Positions 24,340 to 31,920 of a DNA stretch of 33,392 nt are shown here, piece by piece. Each line of letters opens with the position of its first letter. Position 1 is the stretch's first letter. This stretch comes from Hyphomicrobiales bacterium (GTDB lineage: Bacteria > Pseudomonadota > Alphaproteobacteria > Rhizobiales > Beijerinckiaceae), in contig CANGIS010000031.1 in NCBI GenBank assembly GCA_947454055.1, forward strand, positions 1 through 33,392, read 5' to 3'. The position numbers and the translations under genes are program-made. A model generated the notes under the pieces. That model searched no databases and was not told the DNA's origin. It was given only the letters and a program-made list of their open reading frames with translations.

Positions 24340-25265
24340 TGTCCCGTCGTTATTTCACGCTTGATGTGTTCACCGATCGCGCGCTGGCGGGCAATCCGCT
24401 GGCGGTCGTCCTCGACGGACAAGGATTGGACGATGCGACCATGCAGGCGATTGCCGGCGAATTTAACCTGTCCGAGACCGTCTTTGTTTTCCCGCCACAA
24501 GAGCCTGCCCATCGCGCTGCCTTGCGGATTTTTACACCGGGTCGCGAATTGCCATTTGCAGGCCATCCGACGGTGGGAACAGCCTTACTGCTCGCAACGC
24601 TGGATGGCTTGGGGCAGGGGGCTACGCACTTTGTGTTGGAGGAAAAAATAGGTCTTGTGCCATGCCGTGTGGCCGCGGCTGACCAGGGCTGCATCGAAGC
24701 CCTGTTTACGTTGCCGCGATTGCCGCAACGGGTCGAGCCGGCTGCCCGGGTTACCGATATTGCGCTGGCGATAGGTGTGGCGGGTTCGGATATCGGCTTT
24801 GACGCGCATCAGCCGGCGGTGTTTTCGGCGGGTGTTGGCTTTACGATGGTGCCGCTGAAAAGCCTTTCCGCTGTCGCCAAAGCGAGGATCAGCCGCGACC
24901 ATTGGCATGCCGGCGTTTTGCCAGCCGATCATGCCAATGCCTTTGTTTATTGCCGCGAAACAACCGAGGCAGGTCATCAATTCCATGCCCGCATGTTTGC
25001 GCCCGATCTCGGCGTCGGCGAAGATCCGGCGACGGGCAGCGCCGTTGCTGCCTTTGCAGGGGCTGTGGCCGAGTATGAAGGCCTTGGCGATGGCCGCCAT
25101 GTCCTTTTGATCGAGCAAGGATACGAAATGGGACGCCCGTCGCTGATCCGGCTCGAGATGGATATGGTGGGTGGCGCGCTGGTTGAGGCGCGGATCGGTG
25201 GCGGGGCGGTGATCGTCAGTGAAGGTACGTTGCGGCTTTCAGCCTTGGCTAGTTATGGCCCATGA
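24339..25265 (+). CDS. PhzF family phenazine biosynthesis-like isomerase
   Basis: A 308-residue two-domain protein. [20 protein letters not shown] opens the first half; the catalytic Glu is in [12 protein letters not shown] (about residue 46); [15 protein letters not shown] follows. The second half has [20 protein letters not shown], the paired GHPT/DPATGSA motifs of PhzF diaminopimelate-epimerase-fold proteins. No phenazine cluster is nearby, so the substrate is unknown; in most bacteria such homologues are general isomerases or cyclases. ATG 24339 overlaps the pdxY stop; a GTG directly before it is less likely. Confidence 0.92.
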   Translation: MSRRYFTLDVFTDRALAGNPLAVVLDGQGLDDATMQAIAGEFNLSETVFVFPPQEPAHRAALRIFTPGRELPFAGHPTVGTALLLATLDGLGQGATHFVLEEKIGLVPCRVAAADQGCIEALFTLPRLPQRVEPAARVTDIALAIGVAGSDIGFDAHQPAVFSAGVGFTMVPLKSLSAVAKARISRDHWHAGVLPADHANAFVYCRETTEAGHQFHARMFAPDLGVGEDPATGSAVAAFAGAVAEYEGLGDGRHVLLIEQGYEMGRPSLIRLEMDMVGGALVEARIGGGAVIVSEGTLRLSALASYGP

Positions 25266-25641
25266 TAAGGGCCAGAGTGACGACCGCGCCCAAGATCACC
25301 AGGGTTTGAAAGCCGATCGAGCCGACGTTCCATTTCAGCACATCGCTGCGAAGCGACTCGATTTTGGCATCAAGGCGAGATTCGACCGATTTGATGTCGG
25401 CCTTCATCGTTGCAATTTCAGCCTTCATCGAAAACTCGACGCGTTGAACCGATGTATCCAAGCGTTGGAAGTCGGATCGCAAATCACCGTCGAGTTGCGC
25501 AATATTGACCTTTGTTGCCAATTGATCCGAGGTTGCGTCTGCAATCGCAACTGCCAGCCCTTCGGATTGCTCTTGCGTGAAGTTTGCCTTGTCCCGCAGC
25601 GTTTGGGCAAATTTCAGGGTATCGAAGGCGAGCGTTGTCAT
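25249..25641 (-). CDS. CCDC90/DUF1640-like coiled-coil membrane protein
   Basis: A 130-residue protein. MTTLAFDTLKFAQTLRDKAN with EQSEGLAVAIADATSDQL matches the N-terminal head of the DUF1640/CCDC90 family, whose eukaryotic relatives include the mitochondrial uniporter regulator MCUR1. A coiled coil (about residues 50-95, with repeated Leu/Val at heptad positions) and a C-terminal transmembrane helix ([18 protein letters not shown]) follow. Function in bacteria is unknown. The stop overlaps the 3' end of the PhzF-like gene by 17 nt, tail to tail. ATG 25641 was chosen over 25689, where added residues do not resemble the family. Confidence 0.82.
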   Translation of the reverse strand: MTTLAFDTLKFAQTLRDKANFTQEQSEGLAVAIADATSDQLATKVNIAQLDGDLRSDFQRLDTSVQRVEFSMKAEIATMKADIKSVESRLDAKIESLRSDVLKWNVGSIGFQTLVILGAVVTLALIMGHN

Positions 25642-25898
25642 CGTGGTTCTTCCGTTCCAGCTCTGGACAAGCACGGCAGGGGTACGCAAAACCGGAACGG
25701 GCTAAAAATGCGCTTCCATGCCCGAAATTTCAAGCGCAAAAAGCCGCATGATGCCTGTCGCAATGGACAGGTCGGACGGGAATGGGCCATAAAAAGACAG
25801 GTCTTGCCTATCCGAGCCATTTTCCTGTAGTCTCATACAATCTTAACCGCTTTCGTGATCGAGTGATGACGGAAGTGGAAACATGAGGACTGGACGCC

Positions 25899-26003
25899 GT
25901 GGCCGCATCAGCGACCCTTTTAAGTGTAATGACCTTGGCTCTTGTCTTGAGCCGGGCTTTGCCGCGTCCGCTTGCAGCTCTCCTTCTTCTTAGCCGCCCC
26001 TGA
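25899..26003 (+). CDS. leuA leader peptide
   Basis: A 34-residue open frame with a GTG start and the ribosome binding site GAGGA nine bases upstream (25885-25889). The peptide has 11 leucines, including a Leu-Leu-Leu-Leu run just before its end (AALLLLSRP). An internal ATG (25929) could also start it, but lacks a clear binding site. It ends 121 nt before leuA. A leucine-rich leader directly upstream of isopropylmalate synthase is the classical arrangement for leucine attenuation. The upstream gap 25642-25898 shows no other convincing gene. Confidence 0.8.
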   Translation: MAASATLLSVMTLALVLSRALPRPLAALLLLSRP

Positions 26004-26096
26004 GGGCCGGCCGGGCATCAGCCTGGGCGCTCAGGGGATGATCGAGATCACGCCGTAGCAGACGGCCCGTGTGACCCCTTAAGGCGTGTTCCGGGC
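25997..26096 (+). promoter_or_regulatory. leuA attenuator-like RNA region
   Basis: CCCCTGAG (25997-26004, overlapping the leader stop) pairs with CTCAGGGG (26030-26037). AGGGG of the second arm can instead pair with CCCCT (26075-26079). CACGCC (26049-26054) pairs with GGCGTG (26083-26088), and GCCCG (26065-26069) with CGGGC (26092-26096). The competing pairings suggest a leader switch, but no T-tract terminator is visible, so the read-out could be Rho-dependent or translational. Confidence 0.5.
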
Positions 26097-26124
26097 TTCA
26101 ACGAGACAAGAAGGAATATGAGCC

Positions 26125-27684
26125 ATGTCCGCAGCCACCGATAAAGACCGCGTCATTATTTTCGACACCACGTTACGCGATGGCGAGCAATCGCCCGGCG
26201 CCTCGATGACGTTGGAAGAAAAGCTCGAAGTTGCCGATCTTTTGGACGCGATGGGCGTCGATATTATCGAGGCCGGTTTTCCGATTGCATCGAACGGTGA
26301 TTTCGAAGCGGTGTCCGAGATTGCCAAGCGCATCAAGCGGGCGACCGTTGCGGGGCTGGCCCGTGCGATCAATGCCGATATTGATCGGGCAGGCGAGGCC
26401 GTGAAATTCGCGGTGAAACCAAGAATCCATACCTTCGTTTCAACCTCGCCGATCCATCTCGAATTCCAGATGAAAAAGAGCGAAGAAGAAGTGCTCAATA
26501 TCATCACGGCGACCGTTACCCGCGCCCGCAATCTGATCGGCGATATCGAATGGTCGGCGATGGATGCGACGCGTACGCCGATCGACTATCTCTGCCGCTG
26601 TGTCGATGCCGCGATCAAGGCGGGTGCAACCACGATCAACCTGCCTGACACGGTTGGCTATGCGACGCCGGATGAGTATCGCGATATGTTCCTTCAGGTC
26701 CGCGAGCGCGTGGCCAATTCCGACAAAGCGATTTTCTCCGCGCATTGTCATGATGATCTGGGGCTCGCTGCCGCCAATTCACTCGCTGCCTTGGAGGGTG
26801 GTGCTCGCCAGATCGAATGCACGATCAACGGACTTGGCGAGCGTGCCGGCAATGCAGCCCTTGAAGAAGTCGTAATGGCGATCAAAACGCGCGGCGATAA
26901 ATTGCCCTATGTCACGGGCATCGAGTCGACGATGCTGACGCGGGCGTCGAAACTTGTGGCGGCCGTCACCTCGTTTCCGGTGCAGTACAACAAAGCGATT
27001 GTCGGCCGCAATGCGTTTGCGCATGAAAGCGGCATCCATCAGGACGGCATGCTGAAAAACCAGCAGACTTACGAGATTATGACGCCTGCTTCCGTCGGTG
27101 TTTCCAAAACCTCGCTGGTGATGGGTAAACATTCCGGCCGCGCCGCCTTCCGCGATAAGCTCAAGGAACTGGGCTATGAATTGGGCGAGAACGCGTTTGA
27201 AGAAGCCTTCAACCGTATGAAGGATCTGGCTGACCGCAAGAAGCATGTCTATGACGAAGACATCGAGGCGCTGGTGGGCGATGAGGTGGGTTCGGGGCAG
27301 GACCGGATCAAGGTCGAGTCCTTGACGGTGATCTGCGGGACGCAGGGGCCGCAATTGGCGACGCTGACGCTCGATATCGAAGGACAGCACAAAACCATTC
27401 AGGCGTCCGGCAATGGTCCCGTTGATGCGTGCTTCAACGCGATCAAGGCTTTGGTGCCGAACGAGGCACAGCTCGAGCTTTACCAGGTCCATGCGGTTAC
27501 GGAAGGCACGGACGCGCAGGCGGAAGTCTCCGTGAGGCTTGGCGAGAACGGCCGTTCGGTGACGGCGAAGGCTGCAGATCCCGATACGCTGGTGGCGTCA
27601 ACCCGCGCCTATCTCGCAGCCTTGAACAAGCTGATGGTGAAGCGCCAGAAGGGCGTCAATCCGCAGACCTTGATGGCGGGTTGA
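26125..27684 (+). CDS. leuA: 2-isopropylmalate synthase
   Basis: A 519-residue protein. The catalytic TIM barrel begins IIFDTTLRDGEQSPGASM, with metal-binding Asp14 and the substrate Arg; the HxH metal motif is HCHDDLGLAAANSLAAL near residue 207, followed by INGLGERAGNAALEEV. The linker FAHESGIHQDGML and a C-terminal LeuA allosteric domain (from about residue 390) for leucine feedback complete the enzyme. It condenses acetyl-CoA with 2-oxoisovalerate, the first committed step to leucine. It has an AAGGA binding site and lies downstream of a leucine-rich leader peptide. Confidence 0.97.
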   Translation: MSAATDKDRVIIFDTTLRDGEQSPGASMTLEEKLEVADLLDAMGVDIIEAGFPIASNGDFEAVSEIAKRIKRATVAGLARAINADIDRAGEAVKFAVKPRIHTFVSTSPIHLEFQMKKSEEEVLNIITATVTRARNLIGDIEWSAMDATRTPIDYLCRCVDAAIKAGATTINLPDTVGYATPDEYRDMFLQVRERVANSDKAIFSAHCHDDLGLAAANSLAALEGGARQIECTINGLGERAGNAALEEVVMAIKTRGDKLPYVTGIESTMLTRASKLVAAVTSFPVQYNKAIVGRNAFAHESGIHQDGMLKNQQTYEIMTPASVGVSKTSLVMGKHSGRAAFRDKLKELGYELGENAFEEAFNRMKDLADRKKHVYDEDIEALVGDEVGSGQDRIKVESLTVICGTQGPQLATLTLDIEGQHKTIQASGNGPVDACFNAIKALVPNEAQLELYQVHAVTEGTDAQAEVSVRLGENGRSVTAKAADPDTLVASTRAYLAALNKLMVKRQKGVNPQTLMAG

Positions 27685-27686
27685 TC

Positions 27687-27732
27687 AGACGTTTTTCAGT
27701 GCGTCGGCAGGTGTTCGGCGCGCTGAACGTCT
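27687..27732 (+). terminator. Long hairpin downstream of leuA
   Basis: AGACGTT (27687-27693) pairs with AACGTCT (27726-27732), and CAGTGCGTCG (27697-27706) with CGGCGCGCTG (27716-27725), including two G-U pairs; the bulge is TTT and the loop nine bases. It starts two bases after the leuA stop. Pyrimidine-rich sequence follows but no T-run, so it may be a weak or Rho-assisted terminator or a 3'-end stabiliser. Confidence 0.5.
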
Positions 27733-27777
27733 CTCTCTCGATATTGGATCGTGCCTGCTCGTTTGTTTGAGCTACGG

Positions 27778-28479
27778 TTAAGGGCGGTGGCGGCTACCGC
27801 CCGAATGGCCTTGCGAATTGGCATGGGACGAAGATCGCCCCATCCCTGCGGACAGGCTGGAAAGCTCTTTCGCGATCGTTGCGGCTTGTTTGCCGCCAAA
27901 CAGCATACTGAGCAGATTGCCCGTTCCGCCGATCGACGCCGACTGCATCGACGTTCCGGGGTTGGTTGAAGGCGAGGGCGTTGCGGGCGTGTGGCTGGTC
28001 ACATCCGCCCCCGCTGATGATCCACGCTGTTCCGGCATCGACGTCTCGACGCGGATCACGGGCGATGGGTTTGGTGCGGGAACGATCGGGGCAACAGGTG
28101 CGGGCGCCAGCGATGTCAACAAGGCCTCTTCCGGAACGGGGAGCGGTGCTTCCAGCACCATGGCGGGCCATTGCTGAAAGGCCTGCCACGCAGGCGATGC
28201 CGATGATGCGGCGCTCGCTACCTTGACGGGCTGAGACCATAGCCCTTCGCGCTCATCGAGCGGTTTGGACATCGCCATGATTCCGACGAAAAACAATCCC
28301 GCCAAGACGAAGGGCTTTGGGCGAAATTTAAGGTGCCGCAAGGCGGGCGCAACGCCGTGCAACGGTGAAGGCGCCTCGCGAAAATCGGTCAGCATGACCA
28401 GCTCGTCGCTGGTCAACAGGGTGTGGTTGCGATGCCGGCTTTCCGGTTCGACCGAAGAGGGGGAGGACGATGGGTGCAT
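27778..28479 (-). CDS. Hypothetical single-pass membrane protein with Pro/Ser-rich domain
   Basis: A 233-residue protein of no recognised family. After a cytoplasmic N-terminal portion (about 55 residues), one hydrophobic helix, FVLAGLFFVGIMAM, is followed by an extended region rich in Pro, Ala and Ser (APVAPIVPAPNPSPVI, TPATPSPSTNPG), then a short segment with GNLLSMLFGGKQAATIAKEL and a Ser/Gly/His-rich tail. It is probably an inner-membrane protein with a periplasmic disordered domain. GAGG eight bases upstream of the ATG supports the start at 28479. It is convergent with leuA. Confidence 0.65.
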   Translation of the reverse strand: MHPSSSPSSVEPESRHRNHTLLTSDELVMLTDFREAPSPLHGVAPALRHLKFRPKPFVLAGLFFVGIMAMSKPLDEREGLWSQPVKVASAASSASPAWQAFQQWPAMVLEAPLPVPEEALLTSLAPAPVAPIVPAPNPSPVIRVETSMPEQRGSSAGADVTSHTPATPSPSTNPGTSMQSASIGGTGNLLSMLFGGKQAATIAKELSSLSAGMGRSSSHANSQGHSGGSRHRP

Positions 28480-28599
28480 CGGCTGGGCCTCGCGTCAAGA
28501 AAACGACCGATTCATTTCTAGCATTAACCGTACCAGTATTGTGTCAGAAGTGTGAATTCGATCATACACAAGCTCTTTCCGATTTTATGAGGATAGCGC

Positions 28600-28628
28600 T
28601 TGCATGCGCGGCCATGCTTTGCTAATCA
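28600..28628 (+). promoter_or_regulatory. Putative tRNA-Lys promoter
   Basis: TTGCAT (28600-28605), 17-nt spacer, TAATCA (28623-28628). Spacing is ideal and the site lies 37 nt upstream of the tRNA gene. Confidence 0.5.
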
Positions 28629-28636
28629 CACCCAGC

Positions 28637-28662
28637 GCGGGGCTTGGCCCCGCCTTTGTTTT
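28637..28662 (+). terminator. Terminator-like hairpin just upstream of tRNA-Lys
   Basis: GCGGGGC (28637-28643), loop TTG, GCCCCGC (28647-28653), then CTTTGTTTT. It has the form of an intrinsic terminator but lies between the putative promoter and the tRNA, so it may instead be a hairpin in the pre-tRNA leader, or the true tRNA promoter may lie elsewhere. Confidence 0.5.
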
Positions 28663-28665
28663 GAT

Positions 28666-28741
<76 letters not shown>

Positions 28742-28986
28742 TCAAAACAACCCCGCAAGGCAGTTATTGCCAAAAAACTCTTCCCTTACAGTTATCGTTT
28801 TCCGCGCTGCTCCTGCACAGCCGATGTAAGTGTTTCTCCCTAATAGGGTCTGGACCGAAGCGGCGTTTTGACATAAATCCGTCATCATTGCTTATTTGCC
28901 GCGTTTGACCATGGACTGCCGTGTGGCCAGTCTCTCGTCGGTTCATGGGTCTGCCGTTTGCTCTGAGGAAGTTGGAACGATCTGCC

Positions 28987-29445
28987 ATGGCGTTGAAGAG
29001 TGTCTTTGTTGGTGTGGTGTTATCGCTCGCCTTATCCGGAGTTTCCATCGCGTGGGCGAATGAAAGCCCGCTCTCCTGTCGCGAAGCTTCCAAACAATCG
29101 CTCGATAATCATTTGACAGAAGAAAAGCTGATCTGGAGCCAAGAGGGCGGTCAGGTTCGCGATATTCAATATCAGCCGATCTATAATGAGAAGACCAATA
29201 AATGCTTCTTCTCGTTGAACTTCAAAATTGTGAAGACCGATGAATTGATGAGCACTTATTATCTGGTTGATGCCTTTGAAAACCGAATTTATGCGGCCTA
29301 TCTGGCCGTTATCCGGCGGGCGGGTTCGGCGGCCAAGGACCCGCCGCTGAACTGTACCTATGGCGTTGTCTATGACGAGAAGACGTCGTGCACGACCAAG
29401 GCCGAGCTCGACGGCTTTGTTAAATCGCTCATCGCCGAAAATTGA
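28987..29445 (+). CDS. Small secreted hypothetical protein
   Basis: A 152-residue protein with a clear Sec signal peptide (MALKSVFVGVVLSLALSGVS, then IAWA, cleavage after Ala near residue 24). The mature part has four to five cysteines (LSCREASK, NKCFFSLN, LNCTYG, TSCTTK), consistent with disulfides in the periplasm. No family is recognised. ATG 28987 was chosen because the signal peptide begins there; an in-frame GTG at 28921 is upstream. The 3' end overlaps the convergent amidotransferase gene by 17 nt. Confidence 0.7.
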   Translation: MALKSVFVGVVLSLALSGVSIAWANESPLSCREASKQSLDNHLTEEKLIWSQEGGQVRDIQYQPIYNEKTNKCFFSLNFKIVKTDELMSTYYLVDAFENRIYAAYLAVIRRAGSAAKDPPLNCTYGVVYDEKTSCTTKAELDGFVKSLIAEN

Positions 29446-30190
29446 TCGCATCGCGCCAAGGCGATGCCGGCTGTGAGCTTAGGCAGCTCATGAAATTGCG
29501 ATGAAACTGATAGGCGGTCTGCCGAAATTGCGGCAGGGCTGCGAGTGCATCGGCGGTGAGGCGCTCGGCACCTTGTTTCCCCAAGACCTGTTCCAGATAG
29601 GCGGCGTATTCGGGTATGCGCGACCAGTCCGAAACCGTCTCCGCCGTAAGCTCGGCGTGAAACTGGAGGCCAAAGGCGTGCGGTCCCCAGCGAAACGATT
29701 GAATGGCGCATAGCGGAGAAGTGGCAAGGACGGTGGCGTCGGCAGGAAGGGATTGCACTTCCGCACCGTGCCATTGCAGTGTCGTTAACGGCAAGGGGAT
29801 GTTGTTGAACAGCGTATCGGTGCGGCCTGCCGCCGTTGCCTCGACCCGGCAAAGCCCCACTTCCGGTATCGCAGCAGGACCAACGCTGCCGCCCAAGGCA
29901 CAGGCCAGCAATTGATGTCCGAGGCAGATGCCGAGATAGGGCATTTTCAGCTCAGAAACATAATGGCGAATGGCCTCGATTTCGGGGATAAGCCAGGGAT
30001 GGATATCCGTCTGCCAAGTATCCATCGGTCCGCCCATGACCGCGAGCGCGTCGTAACGCTCCAGATCATCCGGAATGGGCTCACCCTCGTTCAGCGCAAT
30101 GGTTGTCCAGTCAATGCCGTCCTCGCGCCAGAATTCGCGGAAGACACCGGGGTGTTCGACATCGAGGTGCTGAAAAACAAGAAACTTCAC
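29429..30190 (-). CDS. Class I glutamine amidotransferase (GMP synthase-like)
   Basis: A 253-residue protein with the Cys-His-Glu triad of the class I (GATase1) fold: nucleophile Cys in MPYLGICLGHQLLA, and His and Glu in AFGLQFHAELTAE. ALAVMGGPMDTWQTDIHPWL forms the oxyanion region. Stand-alone members of this group act on diverse substrates (for example gamma-glutamyl compounds), so the amido acceptor is unknown. The start is GTG at 30190 (VKFLVFQHLDVEHPG), supported by GGAGG seven bases upstream; the open frame upstream to 30259 lacks family-like sequence. Confidence 0.9.
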   Translation of the reverse strand: MKFLVFQHLDVEHPGVFREFWREDGIDWTTIALNEGEPIPDDLERYDALAVMGGPMDTWQTDIHPWLIPEIEAIRHYVSELKMPYLGICLGHQLLACALGGSVGPAAIPEVGLCRVEATAAGRTDTLFNNIPLPLTTLQWHGAEVQSLPADATVLATSPLCAIQSFRWGPHAFGLQFHAELTAETVSDWSRIPEYAAYLEQVLGKQGAERLTADALAALPQFRQTAYQFHRNFMSCLSSQPASPWRDAINFRR

Positions 30191-30330
30191 ATTCGCCTCC
30201 GAGCTGTCCGGATCGGATGGCCGGAAGCGTTTCACGAGTTTCACAGATAAAGGCCGCAAATGTCAAAGGGCGGCTGAGGCTCACCTCTGGCTTTTGAATG
30301 CCGAACGGCAGGGGCGGGAAGGGACCGCAA

Positions 30331-30378
30331 TAAAAAGGCCGCCAATCCCGTTTTGAAAGGGATAAGCGGCCTTGTTTT
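30331..30378. terminator. Bidirectional terminator between mucR-like gene and amidotransferase
   Basis: Outer stem AAGGCCGC (30335-30342) with GCGGCCTT (30366-30373); inner stem ATCCC (30345-30349) with GGGAT (30359-30363). Followed by TTGTTTT on the plus strand and by CCTTTTTATT on the minus strand. It lies about 80 nt downstream of the MucR-family stop, and fits termination of that transcript. Confidence 0.8.
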
Positions 30379-30452
30379 ATGGGCTCTTGCCGATCCTCAC
30401 ATGACCAGCAAAAAGGGCCAGCGTGTTGGCGGGCGATCGGGTGCTGCGAAGG

Positions 30453-30884
30453 TTAGACCTTCTTGCGGCCCGGCTTTTTGCGGGTGTTTCCAAGGCCCAT
30501 GGATTTGGCCAAGTTCGAGCGGGCGGCGGAATAGTTTGGTGCCACCATCGGATAATCGTGCGGCAAACCCCAACGCGCCCGATAATCATCCGGCGTCATG
30601 TCATACGAGGTCCGCAGATGGCGCTTCAGCGATTTGAAGTGCTTGCCGTCTTCAAGGCAAACAATGTAGTCGGGCTGAACGGATTTCTTGACGGACACGG
30701 CGGGAACGAGAGGCTCATCCGGCACCGCAACCGCATTGCCGCCCTGAAGGCTTGCAAGCGCTTGGTAGGTGGTATGAATCAAGCTGCCCAAATCGGCAGC
30801 GGCAACGGCATTATGAGCAACATAATTTGCAACGATATCGGTCGTGAGCTCAATCAGGCTGGTATGTGGTGTTTCAGTATTCAT
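30453..30884 (-). CDS. MucR/Ros family transcriptional regulator
   Basis: A 143-residue protein. The N-terminal helical half (residues 10-48) carries the TTDIVANYVAHNAV and ADLGSLIHTTYQAL segments used for oligomerisation in MucR proteins. The C-terminal zinc-finger-like DNA-binding domain is DYIVCLEDGKHFKSLKRHL (Cys76, Asp79, His89), then MTPDDYRARWGLPHDYPMVA. Position 93, where a second His ligand is usual (RTHYxMTP), is Ser here. Ros/MucR proteins act as global repressors or nucleoid-associated proteins binding AT-rich DNA with T-A steps; autoregulation is common. The AT-rich upstream region fits that. Basic C-terminal tail TRKKPGRKKV. Confidence 0.92.
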   Translation of the reverse strand: MNTETPHTSLIELTTDIVANYVAHNAVAAADLGSLIHTTYQALASLQGGNAVAVPDEPLVPAVSVKKSVQPDYIVCLEDGKHFKSLKRHLRTSYDMTPDDYRARWGLPHDYPMVAPNYSAARSNLAKSMGLGNTRKKPGRKKV

Positions 30885-31080
30885 CGTTCATCAATCCCAT
30901 TTGAATTAAGTCGGCATTTAATTCCATGCTGCGGACTAAATAATGTTGTTTGTTTAAAATAACAATATGAATAATAGTTATATTTATTCTCAAGAGCAAT
31001 GATCGGTTCAGGGTATTTGCGACGCGATAATCGCTAAAATTATACCTTTACTGAATTCGCTTAATACTTTCCCCGAGGGT
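30885..31080. promoter_or_regulatory. AT-rich region upstream of the MucR-family gene
   Basis: Between the MucR-family start and the DUF1345 stop (31137) the sequence becomes conspicuously AT-rich, with many T-A steps (for example AATAATGTTGTTTG and GAATAATAGTTATATT near 30938-30992). MucR/Ros proteins recognise such DNA, so this is a candidate autoregulatory and promoter region; no individual site is defined. Confidence 0.45.
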
Positions 31081-31136
31081 GATCGAGGCAAGGTATCGCG
31101 GACATGGACGTTCTTATCCGCGGCTTTGTCGACGGG

Positions 31137-31799
31137 CTACATAAGGCTTGCGGTGATGTTGATCATCAGGGCCAAAATGGCGGAATTGAAGGCAAAGGCG
31201 GTAATGCAATGGATCAGCGTCGTGCGGCGCATTTCGTGTGAAACTGTTGATATATCAGCGGTTTGGGCGGCACAGGCAATAACGAAGGAATAATAAATGA
31301 AGTCGCGATAGTCGGGTTCGCGTTGCCCCGGAAAAATCAATCCGCCATGGGCACCCGACGCATCGGAACGGTAATAGAGATTGGCATAATGCAGCGCGAA
31401 GATCATATGCGTAAAGGCCCATGACAACACGATGGTGCCGATGGTGACGCCGAAAATATGGACATAGGACGAGCCTGCGGCCTTGCCGGCGGCCAACTCC
31501 GCGATGATGGTGCAGAAGCTTACAAGCGTGCCGCCAAGGGTTGCAGCCAGAATGATCCAATCGCCCTCATCGTAGAGGGTGGCGCGTTTCCGGCACGAAT
31601 CAACATCCGACTTGGCAACCAGCAGACCTGTCGATACCACATAATAAAACGCCATCGTGTCCCAACCGGCGACAATCGCTGCGGTTGGCCGCTCGGTTGG
31701 CAACATAAAGAGGGTGACGACAAGGCCAATGCCCAACGCAAAAAAGAGGCGGCTGCGGGCAATGACGACCATGTTGAATTTTTTACCAAACGAAACCAT
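31137..31799 (-). CDS. DUF1345 domain-containing membrane protein
   Basis: A 220-residue protein with about five hydrophobic helices (LFFALGIGLVVTLFML; IILAATLGGTLVSFC; GVTIGTIVLSWAFTHMIFAL; FIYYSFVIACAAQ; FAFNSAILALMINI). The diagnostic DUF1345 segment is FALHYANLYYRSD, followed by GGLIFPGQREPDYRDFIYYS. Function unknown. The ribosome binding site AGGAC about six bases upstream of the ATG at 31799 supports this start over an internal Met at residue 10. It is in the same orientation as chaA and the mucR-like gene but separated by gaps over 100 bp. Confidence 0.9.
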   Translation of the reverse strand: MVSFGKKFNMVVIARSRLFFALGIGLVVTLFMLPTERPTAAIVAGWDTMAFYYVVSTGLLVAKSDVDSCRKRATLYDEGDWIILAATLGGTLVSFCTIIAELAAGKAAGSSYVHIFGVTIGTIVLSWAFTHMIFALHYANLYYRSDASGAHGGLIFPGQREPDYRDFIYYSFVIACAAQTADISTVSHEMRRTTLIHCITAFAFNSAILALMINITASLM

Positions 31800-31920
31800 T
31801 GACGTCCTGCTTGTGGCGGGTGGTGTGAAGGCGATGTCGATGAGGCACCGGTCGAGTGATCGCCGTCGGTATAGGATGATTCACGCTATCCAGAAGGAAG
31901 CTTTTTTGATGCTGACGATC

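Noticed and set aside
25883-25993. ATG-initiated 36-codon frame (MRTGRRGRIS...) upstream of leuA
   Set aside because: It overlaps the leucine-rich leader in another frame, shows no pathway-relevant codon run, and the GAGGA sequence fits the GTG start at 25899 better.
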